Source: Pteria penguin (lineage: Eukaryota; Mollusca; Bivalvia; Pterioida; Pteriidae). Taken from it: a stretch of DNA of 64,000 nucleotides. Both the position numbers and the translations under genes were made by a program. The notes below the pieces were generated by a model. The model ran no database searches, was not told the origin of the DNA, and saw only the letters and a list, made by a program, of their open reading frames with translations. Positions 32,901 to 46,392 of the stretch are shown one piece after another. The DNA lies in NCBI GenBank assembly GCA_035048485.1, contig CM068584.1, forward strand, positions 69,848,637 through 69,912,636, given 5' to 3'. Position 1 is the stretch's first letter. Each line of letters begins with the position of its first letter.

Positions 32901-35900
32901 GGTATATGTGTGGACTATAGACAGAGTATATATGCCTCATTGCCGGGTATATGTGGGGACTATAGACAGACCATATATGTGTCATTGCCGGATATATGTG
33001 GGGACTATAGACAGAGTATATATGTCTCATTGCCGGGTATATGTGTGGACTATAGACAGAGTATATATGTGTCATTGCCGGGTATATGTGGGGACTATAG
33101 ACAGAGTATATATGTCTCATTGCCGGGTATATGTGTGGACTATAGACATACTATATATGCCTCATTGCCGGGTATATGTGTGGACTATAGACAGAGTATA
33201 TATGCCTCATTTCCGGGTATATGTGTGGACTATAGACAGAGTATATATGTCTCATTGCCGGGTATATGTGGGGACTATACACAGACTATATATGCCTCAT
33301 TGCCGGGTATATGTGGGGACTATAGACGGACTATATATGCCTCATTGCCGGGTATATGTGGGGACTATAGACAAGGTATATATGCCTCATTGCCGGGTAT
33401 ATGTGTGGACTATAGACAGAGTATATATGTCTCATTGCCGGGTATATGTGGGGACTATAGACAGAGTATATATGTCTCATTACCGGGTATATGTGGGGAC
33501 TATAGACAGAGTATATATGCCTAATTGCCGGGTATATGTGTGGACTATAGACAGAGTATATATGTCTCATTACCGGGTATATGTGGGGACTATAGACAGA
33601 GTATATATGTCTCATTACCGGGTATATGTGTGGACTATAGACAGAGTATATATGCCTCATTGCCGGGTATATGTGTGGACTATAGACAGAGTATATATGT
33701 CTCATTGCCGGGTATATGTGGGGATAATAGACAGCGTTTATATGCCTCATTGCCGGGTATATGTGGGGACTATAGACAGAGTATATATGTGTCATTGCCG
33801 GGTATATGTGGGGACTATAGACAGAGTATATATGTGTCATTGCCGGGTATATGTGGGGACTATAGACAGCGTATATATGCCTCATTGCCGGGTATATGTG
33901 GGGACTATAGACAGAGGATATATATGTCTCATTGCCGGGTATATGTGTGGACTATAGACAGAGTATATATGTGTCATTGCCGGGGATATGTGGGGACTAT
34001 AGACAGACCATATATGTGTCATTGCCGGATATATGTGGGGACTATAGACAGAGTATATATGTCTCATTGCCGGGTATATGTGTGGACTATAGACAGAGTA
34101 TATATGTGTCATTGCCGGGGATATGTGGGGACTATAGACAGACCATATATGTGTCATTGCCGGGTATATGTGGGGACTATAGACAGAGTATATATGTCTC
34201 ATTGCCGGGTATATGTGTGGACTATACACAGACTATATATGCCTCATTGCCGGGTATATGTGGGGACGACTATAGACAGAGTATATATGTCTCATTGCCG
34301 GGTATATGTGTGGACTATAGACAGAGTATATATGTCTCATTGCCGGGTATATGTGTGGACTATAGACAGAGTATATATGTGTCATTGCCGGGTATATGTG
34401 TCGACTATAGACAGAGTATATATGTGTCATTGCCGGGGATATGTGGGGACTATAGACAGACTATATATGTGTCATTGCCGGGTATATGTGGGGACTATAG
34501 ACAGAATATATATGTCTCATTGCCGGGTATATGTGGGGACTATAGACAGAGTATATATGCCTCATTGCCGGGGATATGTGGGGACTATAGACAGAGTATA
34601 TATGTGTCATTGCCGGTATATGTGGGGACTATAGACAGTATATATGTCTCATTGCCGGGTATATGTGGGAACTATAGACAGAGTATATATGTCTCATTGC
34701 CGGGTATATGTGGGGACTATAGACAGAGTATATGCCTCATTGCCGGGTATGTGTGGGGACTATAGACAGAGTATATAAGTGTCATTGCCGGGGATATGTG
34801 GGGCCTATAGACAGAGTATATATGTGTCATTGCCGGGTATATGTGGGGACTATAGACAGAGTATATATGTCTCATTGCCAGGTATATGTGTGGACTATAG
34901 ACATAGTATATATGTGTCATTGCCGGGTATATGTGTGGACTATAGACAGAGTATATATGTGTCATTGCCGGGTATATGTGGGGACTATAGACAGAGTATA
35001 TATGTCTCATTGCCGGGGATATGTGGGGACTATAGACAGAGTATATATGTCTCATTGCCGGGTATATGTGGGGACTATAGACAGAGTATATATGTCTCAT
35101 TGCCGGGTATATCTGGGGACTATAGACAGCGTATATATGCCTCATTGCCGGGTATATGTGTGGACTATAGACATAGTATATATGTCTCATTGCCGGGTAT
35201 ATGTAGGTACTATAGACAGACTATATATGCCTCATTGCCGGGTATATGTGGGGACTATAGACAAAGTATATATGTCTCATTGCCGGGTATATTTGGGGAC
35301 TATAGACAGAGTATATATGTGTCATTGCCGGGTATATGTGGGGACTATAGACAGAGTATATATGTCTCATTGCCGGGTATATGTGGGGACTATAGACAGA
35401 GTATATATGTGTCATTGCCGGGTATATGTGGGGACTATAGACAGAGTATATATGCCTCATTGCCGGGTATATGTGGGGACTATAGACAGAGTATATATGA
35501 CTCATTGCCGGGTATATGTGGGGACTATAGACAAAGTATATATGTCTCATTGCCGGGTATATGTAGGTACTATAGACAGACTATATATGCCTCATTGCCG
35601 GGTATATGTGGGGACTATAGACAAAGTATATATGTCTCATTGCCGGGTATATGTGGGGACTATAGACAGAGTATATATGTCTCATTGCCGGGTATATGTG
35701 GGGACTATAGACAGAGTATATATGTCTCATAGCCGGGTATATGTGTGGACTATAGACAGAGTATATATGTGTCATTGCCGGGTATATGTGGGGACTATAG
35801 ACAGAGTATATATGTCTCATTGCCCGAATATATGTAGGGACTATAGACAGACTATATATGTCTCATTGCCGGGTATATGTGTGGACTATAGACAGAGTAT

Positions 35901-36840
35901 ATATGCCTCATTGCCGGGTATATGTGGGGACTATAGACAGACCATATATGTGTCATTGCCGGATATATGTGGGGACTATAGACAGAGTATATATGTCTCA
36001 TTGCCGGGTATATGTAGGTACTATAGACAGACTATATATGCCTCATTGCCGGGTATATGTGGGGACTATAGACAAAGTATATATGTCTCATTGCCGGGTA
36101 TATGTGGGGACTATAGACAGAGTATATATGTCTCATTGCCGGGTATATGTGGGGACTATAGACAGAGTATATATGTCTCATAGCCGGGTATATGTGTGGA
36201 CTATAGACAGAGTATATATGTGTCATTGCCGGGTATATGTGGGGACTATAGACAGAGTATATATGTCTCATTGCCCGAATATATGTAGGGACTATAGACA
36301 GACTATATATGTCTCATTGCCGGGTATATGTGTGGACTATAGACAGAGTATATATGCCTCATTGCCGGGTATATGTGGGGACTATAGACAGACCATATAT
36401 GTGTCATTGCCGGATATATGTGGGGACTATAGACAGAGTATATATGTCTCATTGCCGGGTATATGTGTGGACTATAGACAGAGTATATATGTGTCATTGC
36501 CGGGTATATGTGGGGACTATAGACAGAGTATATATGTCTCATTGCCGGGTATATGTGTGGACTATAGACATACTATATATGCCTCATTGCCGGGTATATG
36601 TGTGGACTATAGACAGAGTATATATGCCTCATTTCCGGGTATATGTGTGGACTATAGACAGAGTATATATGTCTCATTGCCGGGTATATGTGGGGACTAT
36701 ACACAGACTATATATGCCTCATTGCCGGGTATATGTGGGGACTATAGACGGACTATATATGCCTCATTGCCGGGTATATGTGGGGACTATAGACAAGGTA
36801 TATATGCCTCATTGCCGGGTATATGTGTGGACTATAGACA
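29955..36840. repeat. Tandem segmental duplication within the 45-bp array, period about 3.4-3.5 kb
   Basis: The order of unit variants from about 29955 to 33464 is repeated from 33465 to about 36840. The offset is 3510 bp at the left, 3512 after a 2-bp insertion near 33913, 3377 after loss of three units near 34215, and 3422 after gain of one unit near 36060. Signature irregular units (GGGGATAATAGACAGCGTTT, GGGGACAACTATAG/GGGGACGACTATAG, and the short GTATATGCCTC unit) appear in both copies in the same order. Few substitutions separate them, so the event is recent. Confidence 0.9.
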
Positions 36841-37674
36841 GACTATATATGTCTCATTGCCGGGTATATGTGTGGACTATAGACAGAGTATATATGTCTC
36901 ATTGCCGGGTATATGTGTGGACTATAGACATACTATATATGTCTCATTGCCGGGTATATGTGGGGACTATAGACAGAGTATATATGTCTCATTGCCGGGT
37001 ATATGTGGGGACTATAGACAGAGTATATATGTCTCATAGCCGGGTATATGTGTGGACTATAGACAGAATATATATGCCTCATTGCGGGGTATATGTGGGG
37101 ACTATAGACAGAGTATATATGTCTCATTGGCCGAATATATGTAGGGACTATAGACAGACTATATATGTCTCATTGCCGGGTATATGTGTGGACTATAGAC
37201 AGAGTATATATGCCTCATTGCCGGGTATATGTGTGGACTATAGACAGAGTATATATGTCTCATTGCCGGGTATATGTGGGGACTATAGACAGAGTATATA
37301 TGTCTCATTGCCGGGTATATGTGGGGACTATAGACAGAGTATATATGTGTCATTGTCGGTTATATGTGGGGACTATAGACAGAGTATATATGTGTCATTG
37401 CCCGATAGATGTAGGGACTATAGACAGAATATATATGTCTCATTTCCGGGTATATGTGGGGACTATAGACAGAGTATATTTGTCTCATTGCCGGGTATAT
37501 GTGGGGACTATAGACAGAGTATATGCCTCATTGCCGGGTATATGTGGGGACTATAGACAAAGTATATATGTCTCATTGCCGGGTATATGTGGGGACTATA
37601 GACAGAGTATATGCCTCATTGCCTGGTATATGTGGGGACTGTAGACAGAGTATATATGTCTCATTGCCGGGTAT

Positions 37675-39575
37675 ATGTGGGACTATAGACAGACTATATA
37701 TGTCTCATTGCCGGGTATATGTGGGGACTATAGACAGAATATAAATGTCTCATTGCCGGGTATATGTGGGGACTATAGACAGAGTATATATGTCTCATTG
37801 CCGGGTATATGTGGGGACTATAGACAGAGTATATATACCTCATTGCCGGGTATATGTGGGGACTATAGACAGAGTATATATGTGTCATTGCCGGGTATAT
37901 GTGGGGACTATAGACAGAGTATATATGTCTCATTGCCCGAATATATGTAGGGACTATAGACAGACTATATATGTCTCATTGCCGGGTATATGTGGGGACT
38001 ATACACAGACTAAATATGCCTCATTGCCGGGTATATGTGGGGACTATAGACGGACTATATATGCCTCATTGCCGGGTATATGTGGGGACTATAGACAAGG
38101 TATATATGCCTCATTGCCGGGTATATGTGTGGACTATAGACAGAGTATATATGTCTCATTGCCGGGTATATGTGTGGACTATAGACAGAGTATATATGTC
38201 TCATTGCCGGGTATATGTGTGGACTAAAGACATACTATATATGTCTCATTGCCGGGTATATGTGGGGACTATAGACAGAGTATATATGTCTCATTGCCGG
38301 GTATATGTGGGGACTATAGACAGAGTATATATGTCTCATAGCCGGGTATATGTGTGGACTATAGACAGAATATATATGCCTCATTGCGGGGTATATGTGG
38401 GGACTATAGACAGAGTATATATGTCTCATTGGCCGAATATATGTAGGGACTATAGACAGACTATATATGTCTCATTGCCGGGTATATGTGTGGACTATAG
38501 ACAGAGTATATATGCCTCATTGCCGGGTATATGTGGGGACTATAGACAGAGTATATATGTCTCATTGCCGGGTATATGTGTGGACTATAGACATACTATA
38601 TATGTCTCATTGCCGGGTATATGTGGGGACTATAGACAGAGTATATATGTCTCATTGCCGGGTATATGTGGGGACTATAGACAGAGTATATATGTCTCAT
38701 AGCCGGGTATATGTGTGGACTATAGACAGAATATATATGCCTCATTGCGGGGTATATGTGGGGACTATAGACAGAGTATATATGTCTCATTGGCCGAATA
38801 TATGTAGGGACTATAGACAGACTATATATGTCTCATTGCCGGGTATATGTGTGGACTATAGACAGAGTATATATGCCTCATTGCCGGGTATATGTGGGGA
38901 CTATAGACAGAGTATATATGTCTCATTGCCGGGTATATGTGGGGACTATAGACAGAGTATATATGTCTCATTGCCGGGTATATGTGGGGACTATAGACAG
39001 AGTATATATGTGTCGTTGTCGGTTATATGTGGGGACTATAGACAGAGTATATATGTGTCATTGCCGGATAGATGTAGGGACTATAGACAGAATATATGTC
39101 TCATTTCCGGGTATATGTGGGGACTATAGACAGAGTATATTTGTCTCATTGCCTGGTATATGTGGGGACTATAGACAGAGTATATGCCTCATTGCCGGGT
39201 ATATGTGGGGACTATAGACAAAGTATATGCCTCATTGCCTGGTATATGTGGGGACTGTAGACAGAGTATATATGTCTCATTGCCGGGTATATGTGGGACT
39301 ATAGACAGACTATATATGTCTCATTGCCGGGTATATGTGGGGACTATAGACAGAATATAAATGTCTCATTGCCGGGTATATGTGGGGACTATAGACAGAG
39401 TATATATGTCTCATTGCCGGGTATATGTGGGGACTATAGACAGAGTATATATACCTCATTGCCGGGTATATGTGGGGACTATAGACAGAGTATATATGCC
39501 TCATTGCCGGGTATATGTGTGGACTATAAACAGAGTATATATGCCTCATTGCCCGGGTATATGTGGGGACTATAG
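37675..39575. repeat. Nested duplication in the 45-bp array, offset 1616 bp
   Basis: Blocks starting at 37675 and 39291 share the same run of variant units, including the short GTGGGACTATAGAC unit and an AATATAAATGTC unit. Within 38100-39000 a smaller period of 361 bp (8 units plus 1 base) also repeats. Confidence 0.8.
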
Positions 39576-39747
39576 ACAGGGTATATATGCCTCATTGCCG
39601 GGTATATGTGGGGACTATAGACAGAGTATATATGTCTCATTGCCGGGTATATGTGTGGACTATAGACAGACTATATATGCCTCATTGCCGGGTATATGTG
39701 GGGACTATAGACAGAGTATATATGTCTCATTGCAACGTATATGTGGG

Positions 39748-40055
39748 ACATCGAACATTGAACGGCACGCTGTAACTGGAGTCTTCATTTTTTTTTTTTT
39801 TGCCTATATCACAAAATTCTCTCCACAGAAATGTCATTAATACCGTATAAGGTCTATATACAAGTGAAGCAAAGTTGCAGGCGGTCGATATGGTGTTTTC
39901 TACAGTCCATAAATCAAAATGTTCTCCATATCAAATGTTGAATATGACTCTCAGTTCTGTAATAGAGCAATCTGATAATAGATCAGGGTGAGTTCAAACA
40001 AACCAAATCAGCTCAGAGAAATCTTGACGTCATTAAACATAGTCCTTAACCAGAA
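39748..40055. other. Low-copy spacer
   Basis: Includes a T run at 39789-39801. No gene seen. Confidence 0.4.
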
Positions 40056-40250
40056 GAATCGTAGTCCATATTACATACAAGTGTGTATCACCAGACCAAT
40101 GGTCGTCCATATTACATACAAGTGTGTATCACCTGACCAATGGTCGTCCATATTACATACAAGTGTGTATCACCTGACCAATGTTCGTTTATATTATATA
40201 TAAGTGTGTATCATCAGACATTTGGTTGTTTATTTTACATACAAGTGTGA
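40056..40250. repeat. 41-bp tandem repeat, about 4.5 copies
   Basis: CATATTACATACAAGTGTGT then ATCACCTGACCAATGGTCGT. The last copies are diverged. Confidence 0.85.
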
Positions 40251-40269
40251 CTGATTTTTTCAGATTCGA

Positions 40270-40745
40270 AATCCTCTACAGTGTGTAGGGAAAACTTTAC
40301 AGTGTGTAAGGAAAACTCTACAGTGTGTAGGGGAAACTCTACAGTGTGTAGGGAAACTCAACGGTGTGTCTGGAAACTCGACAGTGTGTAGGGAAAGTCG
40401 ACAGTGTGTAGGGAAACTCGACAGTGTGTAGGGAAATCCTATCCAGTGTGTAGAGAATCCTGTCCAGTGTGTAGTGAATCCTGTGCAGTGTGTAGGGAAT
40501 CCTGCCCTGTGTGTAGTGAATCCTGTCCTGTGTGTGGAGAAATCCTGTCCAGTGTGTAGGGAATCCTGTCCAGTGTGTAGGGAATCCTGTACAGTGTGTA
40601 GGGAATCCTGTCCAGTGTGTAGGGAATCCTGTCCAGTGTGTAGCGAATACTGCCCAGTGTGTAGTGAATCATGTCCTGTGTGTGGAGAAATCCTCTTCAG
40701 TGTGTAGGGAATCCTGTACAGTGTGCAGGGAATCCTGTCGGGTGT
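40270..40745. repeat. About 21-bp tandem array, about 22 copies
   Basis: GTGTGTAGGGAATCCTGTCC-type units, with a left part carrying AAACTCGACA/AAACTCTACA in place of AATCCTGTCC. Two subfamilies lie side by side. Confidence 0.85.
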
Positions 40746-40906
40746 GAAGTTTGAGTGTAGGAGTTGCCGCCACACCATGTCACTTGTCACACAAGATGGC
40801 CTTACAATGCCATAAGACACAAGATGGCCGCACCAAAGCGACCTGGGCAGACGACATCGACTCAAATCGACGACAAAAGGCTTAAAGTGATTTATCATTT
40901 ATTATT

Positions 40907-41990
40907 ATGCTAAGCTACATGTATATGTCCTTGCTAAGCTACATGTCATTGCTAAGCTATATGTCATTGCTTAGCTATATGTCATTGCTAAGCTACATGT
41001 CATTGCTAAGGTATATGTCATTGCTAAGGTATATGTCATTGCTAAGGTATGTGTCATTGCTAAGCTATATGTCATTGCTAAGCTATATGTCATTGCTAAG
41101 CTATATGTATATGTCATTGCTATATGTCATTGCTAAGGTATATGTCATTGCTAAGGTATATGTCATTGCTAAGTTATATGTCATTGCTAAGCTATATGTC
41201 ATTGCTAAGCTATATGTATATGTCATTGCTATATGTCATTGCTAAGGTATATGTCATTGCTACGCTATATGTCATTGCTAAGTTATATGTCATTGCTAAG
41301 CTATATGTATATGTCATTGCTAAGCTATATGTCATTCCTAAGCTATATGTTATTGCTAAGCTATACGTCATTGCTAAGGTATATGTCATTGCTAAGCTAC
41401 ATGTCATTGCTAAGCTATATGTCATTGCTTAGCTATATGTCATTGCTCAGCTATATGTCATTGCTAAAGTATATGTCATTGCTAAGGTATATGTCATTGC
41501 TAAGGTATATGTCATTGCTAAGCTATATGTCATTGCTAAGCTATATGTCATTACTAAGCTATATGTCATTGCTAAACTATATGTCATTGCTAAGCTACAT
41601 GTACATGTCATTGCTAAGGTATATGTCATTGCTAAGCTACATGTCATTGCTAAGGTATATGTCATTGCTAAGCTATATGTCATTGCTAAGCTATATGTCA
41701 TTGCTAAGGTATATGTCATTGCTAAGCTATATGTCATTGCTAAGGTATATGTCATTGCTAAGCTATATGTATATGTCGTTGCTAATCTATATGTCATTGC
41801 TAAGCTATATGTCATTGCTAAGGTATATGTCATTGCTTTGCTATATGTCATTGCTAAGCTATATGTCATTGCTAAACTATATGTCATTGCTAAGGTATAT
41901 GTCATTGCTTAGCTATATGTCATTGCTAAGCTATATGTCATTGCTTAGCTATATGTCATTGCTAAGCTATATGTCATTGCTAAGCTATAT
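40907..41990. repeat. 18-bp tandem array, about 60 copies, ending in (AAT)n
   Basis: TCATTGCTAAGCTATATG repeats, with AAGGTAT, AAGCTAC and TTAGCTAT variants and occasional extra TATATG hexamers. It runs into TATATATAATAATAATAAT at 41989-42016. Confidence 0.95.
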
Positions 41991-42016
41991 TATATATAAT
42001 AATAATAATAATAAAA

Positions 42017-42380
42017 TAAAAAACAAATAAAATGAATGAAATAATTAAATACATGAATAAAAAAATGTTGCATCGAAAGTGAACACCATCTGACCAATGA
42101 ACTTATCTTTCTATATTTTCAAGATTTCTATAAACCTGTAGAAGTTTTGGCATTACTGATAGAAAAGGTATAATATTATGAGACATTCTATCTATTGGTC
42201 ATTAGGCAGCCCGGCCTTCGGACTCTTTATTCTTCGCATTACTGTGTTGACTACGCACGTGAAGTCGTCCTCTGTGACTTCCTCATGTCACGTATCATTT
42301 TGCCTCGGACTAGTTTGATCTAATAGCATTGCTAGAATCTGGTTAAGTGTCCGCCTTCCATATTCTTGTGGACTGTGTCA
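42017..42380. other. Low-copy spacer
   Basis: AT-rich DNA then mixed sequence. No gene seen. Confidence 0.35.
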
Positions 42381-42532
42381 GTAGCGATATATTGGACGGC
42401 AATGGCGAGTTTGAGGCAGAAAATAATGATGTCTGCTGTTTGTTTATCCTTCATGCCTTAGATATTGGTCCTCGACAAAATAAAACAATTATTAAGTTTG
42501 TTACTGACTGTCCACGGACATTTGTCGGGCTG
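42381..42532 (+). repeat. Dispersed repeat, copy 2 of 2 in the window
   Basis: Inverted relative to 11963-12114. It contains GGCGAGTTTGAGGCAGAAAA and TAGATATTGGTCCTCGACAA. One plus-strand frame (EFEAENNDVCCLFILHALDI) is stop-free in both copies, but that may be chance over 150 bp. The family is not recognised. Confidence 0.75.
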
Positions 42533-43989
42533 AACAACACTATATCATTTAATTTCCATGTAACACGCATTTTGATTGGTTTAAAAATTAGCGGTATATC
42601 TCATCCAAGAAATGTTTTGTTTGACGACGTAATTTCCTGCGTTTTCGTAACTGTGACTTCAATATATTGACACCACCGAGGGAGAAGTTTAGAGATGTTG
42701 AGAAAGAGTTCAGACACAAAGTACCAGATTCTGAGAATATAAAACATGTTTGACAAGAACTAAATGATAAGGAATGAATCTTATTTCTTTTCGTTAGGTG
42801 CTGACCCCAACAGCAATTTGTTAAGTCAGGTTCCATTCATGAGGGTACCTGTTGATAGAATAATCAAATACGTGGCTAACTAGGTAGTTAAATATTTATC
42901 CCGCTCGGTACGGTCAGTGAACAAACTAATATACACTCTAAACATCGTATCCATCGATGCGTGCCACTGCCGGACAAAGTACAAAGCGGTCAGACAGGTT
43001 ACGAATGGAGGAGTCGCCCAATCCCGATTTTAAATCGTGATGAAGTGATGCATCAGCGACCAGAATTATATTGCCAGGGTAGGTGGATATCTTAATGACA
43101 TCTCAATTTCTCTGCTATGTAACGCTACACCTCGACCGAACGGAGAGATAGTCAGGGGTAGATGTAGGTCAGGAGGGAACAGCCGATATTTGACTGCAAA
43201 GTGTGACCCACATTCACCAGATCAACAGAGGAATCTTATAAACCGTATCTAGAAAACCAAAGAAAAAAAATCGCCAGATTTATAAGAAACAAAACAGCAT
43301 CATAAGCAGAGATTGCTATGTAACACACTTATATACATTCTTTACAATAGCTCACATCACTCCGAAACTTATGTCAAGAGAGAGAGGGGGGTGGGTGGGG
43401 GGGGGGGTGGGGGGTTAATGACTAGCCATAGACAAACAGGTCCGATAAGGAGAGCGGTTTTAGTGATTAACATTGAGCTCGCTCAAGTACATAGGACGAT
43501 TAGGAGATTTGTTACGTAAACATCGACGTCATTTCTCCATTCCTGACGATATTAGTGTCGAAAGTGATTATTTTATCTTCAAATTCATAAAAAGTCGGTT
43601 TGGTTTGAGAATAAAAACGTCTCTATTATCAGTGTAATCATGTCTGACGTGAAACAGACACGAAGTCATAAAGCCGTGATATCTGCCTAATATACCAACA
43701 TAATATCAATATATGATATCAAAATTATTAAAAGAAAAAAAATGTATACAAAGGAATGCAAATCATAGCAAATACTCTATACCCAAACCATTAAAAGTCA
43801 GCAAAATTTATGAATGAAAATTATATACAATATATAAAACATTCCCTTTCTTTCCATTTCATCTATTCATGCAAATCACCCCCCCCCCCCCCTCTCTCCC
43901 TCTTTCTGCCCCTTTCTCTCTCGCTCTTGACTGCATATTTAATCCCCCCTACCGGTCATACTTCTTCTGTATATGTATGTCTCTTGTAG
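42533..43989. other. Low-copy region, no gene supported
   Basis: A short protein-like frame (PREKFRDVEKEFRHK, about 42668-42715) ends in a stop and has no partner. Homopolymer features are a G-rich run at 43386-43413 and a C run with (CT)n at 43878-43920. Confidence 0.35.
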
Positions 43990-44500
43990 TTATATGCCCT
44001 CTCTAAGTATACAGGGGCCATGTATGGTGTCACACGTTATACGGGTATATTACGCCCTCTATAAGTATACAGGAGCCATGTATGGTGTCACACGTTATAC
44101 GGGTATATTACGCCCTCTATAATTATACAGGGGCCATGTATGGTGTCACACGTTATACGGGTATATTACGCCCTCTATAATTATACAGGGGCCATGTATG
44201 GTGTCACACGTTATAAGGGTATATTACGCCCTCTATAAGTATACAGGGGCCATGTATGGTGTCACACGTTATACGGGTATATTATGCCCTCTATAAGTAT
44301 GCAGGGGCCATGTATGGTGTCACACGTTATACGGGTATATTATGCCCTCTATAAGTATGCAGGGGTCATGTATGGTGTCACACGTTATACGGGTGTATTA
44401 CGCCCTCTATAAGTATACAGGGGCCATGTATGGTGTCACACGTTATACGGTTATATTATGCCCTCTATAAGTATACAGGGTTCATGTATGGTGTCAAACC
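43990..44500. repeat. 58-bp tandem array, about 9 copies
   Basis: Cores are TATACAGGGGCCATGTATGG, TGTCACACGTTATACGGGTA and TTACGCCCTCTATAAG. The word GTCACACGTTA is shared with the 39-bp array at 16.6-18.7 kb. Confidence 0.95.
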
Positions 44501-44635
44501 TAACCGTCCCGAATCAAACAATTAACCTATAGAGCTACGCTCTCTAAACACTCGCTGAAGATGTATCTATATTAAATATATATAGGGGAGCCACTTATAC
44601 TTTCACACGTCGACTAGCCGGGGAAGGGTGGGGTA

Positions 44636-44735
44636 GGGCAGGCTTGGTGTAATGGTGAGCGCTCCTGCTTCCATGTCGCAATATAATTGAAAAATTGTTG
44701 AAAGCGACGTAAAGCACCAATAATCCGTTGAATGG
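44636..44735 (+). mobile_element. SINE family B, short copy
   Basis: It starts GGGCAGGCTTGGTGTAATGG (tRNA-like A-box region) and ends TTGTTGAAAGCGACGTAAAGC plus ACCAATAA. That 3' end is characteristic of many molluscan SINEs (recalled, GCGACGTTAAAC-type). The middle, including the B box, is deleted or decayed. It sits between two diverged copies of a GGGAGCCACT...ACACGTCGA block (44587 and 44747). Confidence 0.55.
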
Positions 44736-44788
44736 TATATAAATGGGAGCCACTAATATATTAACACGTCGAAGCAGTACATATAATT

Positions 44789-44900
44789 GTCGTTTACTCA
44801 GGCACATTTATATGTAAATGCACACGAGTACGTATATGTAAATGCACATGAGTACGTGTACTCATGTGCATTTACATATAAATGTGCCTGAGTAAACGAC
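44789..44900. repeat. Large near-perfect palindrome
   Basis: The 112 bp begin GTCGTTTACTCAGGCACATT and end AATGTGCCTGAGTAAACGAC. The right arm is the reverse complement of the left except that the left arm carries an extra partial copy of the TATGTAAATGCACA(C/T)GAGTACG segment. The centre is GAGTACGTGTACTC, so the loop is almost nil. It can extrude a cruciform. Confidence 0.9.
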
Positions 44901-45757
44901 ATAATGCATATTGTATATGTATATATTTCACAAATTGAGGGAGATTTGTTACTTATACGTATGTATGCATTATTGTTATTTATTAATTAAGATTTGAAAA
45001 ATGCAATACAGAAAGAACCAAAGTAAGTTAATGGACTTGGAGGAAAATATACAATTTACATATCGAGTATACAACGCCTGCATGGTATTTTAGTCCATAT
45101 GGTTAGGAATGGGACCTCCAAACTACGATCTTACTGCAAGGACCGGATTATGGACCCTATCGATTGTAACATCGTAGTGCTAAGTAAGTTTCCCAGGGCG
45201 TGGTCTAAAAGACATCACGATCCCGTGAATAAAAAGATAATACGAATTCTGCCGCATGGATTTAAAATAAACTTAACGTCGATCCCTCTATTGTCCGAGA
45301 TGTACGGTTGACTCGTTTTATTACCCAGGATTTCAACAGAGCGCGATAAGTAAAGGTATTATTTAATGTAAACATTTGCCTATTAACAAATGACTGCACG
45401 CCTCATGAGGGAGAGCATTTAAATCCCCTATTCTACCGGTAATTCAGGCCGGCCTTCTGTGGTAAAAGCCTTACCCAAACTGACGAGGAGGCTCAAAGAA
45501 ATTTTAATTTATATACCCAGGTATTTTTAGACTCGCGTCACGTGATACAGGTTTTCTTTCATGCTAATCATGTATGGAAGGATTAATTAGTGGGACACGA
45601 TTTTGGCGTTTTGTTTGGTGTGCCAGGTGTCAGGGGGAGTCCCGAGATAGCCACCGTAAGAGTATTTATATTCTCTCTGTACTCTACAATGGCCGACTTT
45701 AGCAGGAACATGTACAACACAAATCCTTTCCCTGTACTCTACGATGGCCGACATTAG

Positions 45758-45815
<58 letters not shown>

Positions 45816-46392
45816 TAATAGATATATAAATAGAATAGATATATTTTAGAATTAATAAATAATGAATTGACAGGAAGGAAGGGATTGCAAAATGTCATAT
45901 GTGGTACCAGGATCGACGTAGGATATTTTATATTGGCTTTTAATTCAATATTCAGAAAAAAAGCAGTTTAACTTTTTTCAAATGCAGCCTTTTGATATGC
46001 CATAAAACCATAAAACCGAGTTACACAAAAATATACAAACACGAGGAAGGAAATATTACAAAATAATAAAGAACGGGAATATTTCTATAACGCGTATCAA
46101 TCACAAAGTAGGATCAGCAATCAATAAAGTTCACTTAAAAATAAAATACATGTGTAAAAGAGTAGGAAGAAATGTGGATAGATTCAATTTCCTGTAATTA
46201 ATATTCAAGTTGCCTCCCGATTTTTCCGATTCCTGGTTCCTGTTGTACATTTCATGATAGGTACGCCATGTGGATTGCCGTTTCTTAGACAGATTGACTG
46301 AGTTCTACATACATGTAACCCTAACCCTTACCGTACATGACCATTTGTCTGTCAAATCTGTATGCTTCCTTTGCGTAAAAATCACTTCCGCA

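Larger units (their letters stand above)
29767..39747. repeat. Megarray: 45-bp unit, about 220 copies, 10 kb
   Basis: Unit cores are GGTATATGTGGGGACTATAG and ACAGAGTATATATGTCTCAT, closed by TGCCG. Sites vary among a few recurrent states: GTGGGG/GTGTGG/GTAGGT, GAGTATAT/GACTATAT/GACCATAT and GTCTC/GTGTC/GCCTC. A distinctive 46-bp unit with GCCCGAATATATGTAGGG (or GGCCGAAT) recurs at about 32445, 32850, 35822, 36273, 37132, 37935, 38432 and 38793. The 45-bp period keeps several frames open for hundreds of codons on both strands; no start context, splice site or domain suggests any is a gene. Confidence 0.97.

Noticed and set aside
29755..39840. Many open frames of 200-500 codons in the 45-bp array
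   Set aside because: Same peptides in several frames on both strands; frames change with single-unit indels. No coding selection visible.
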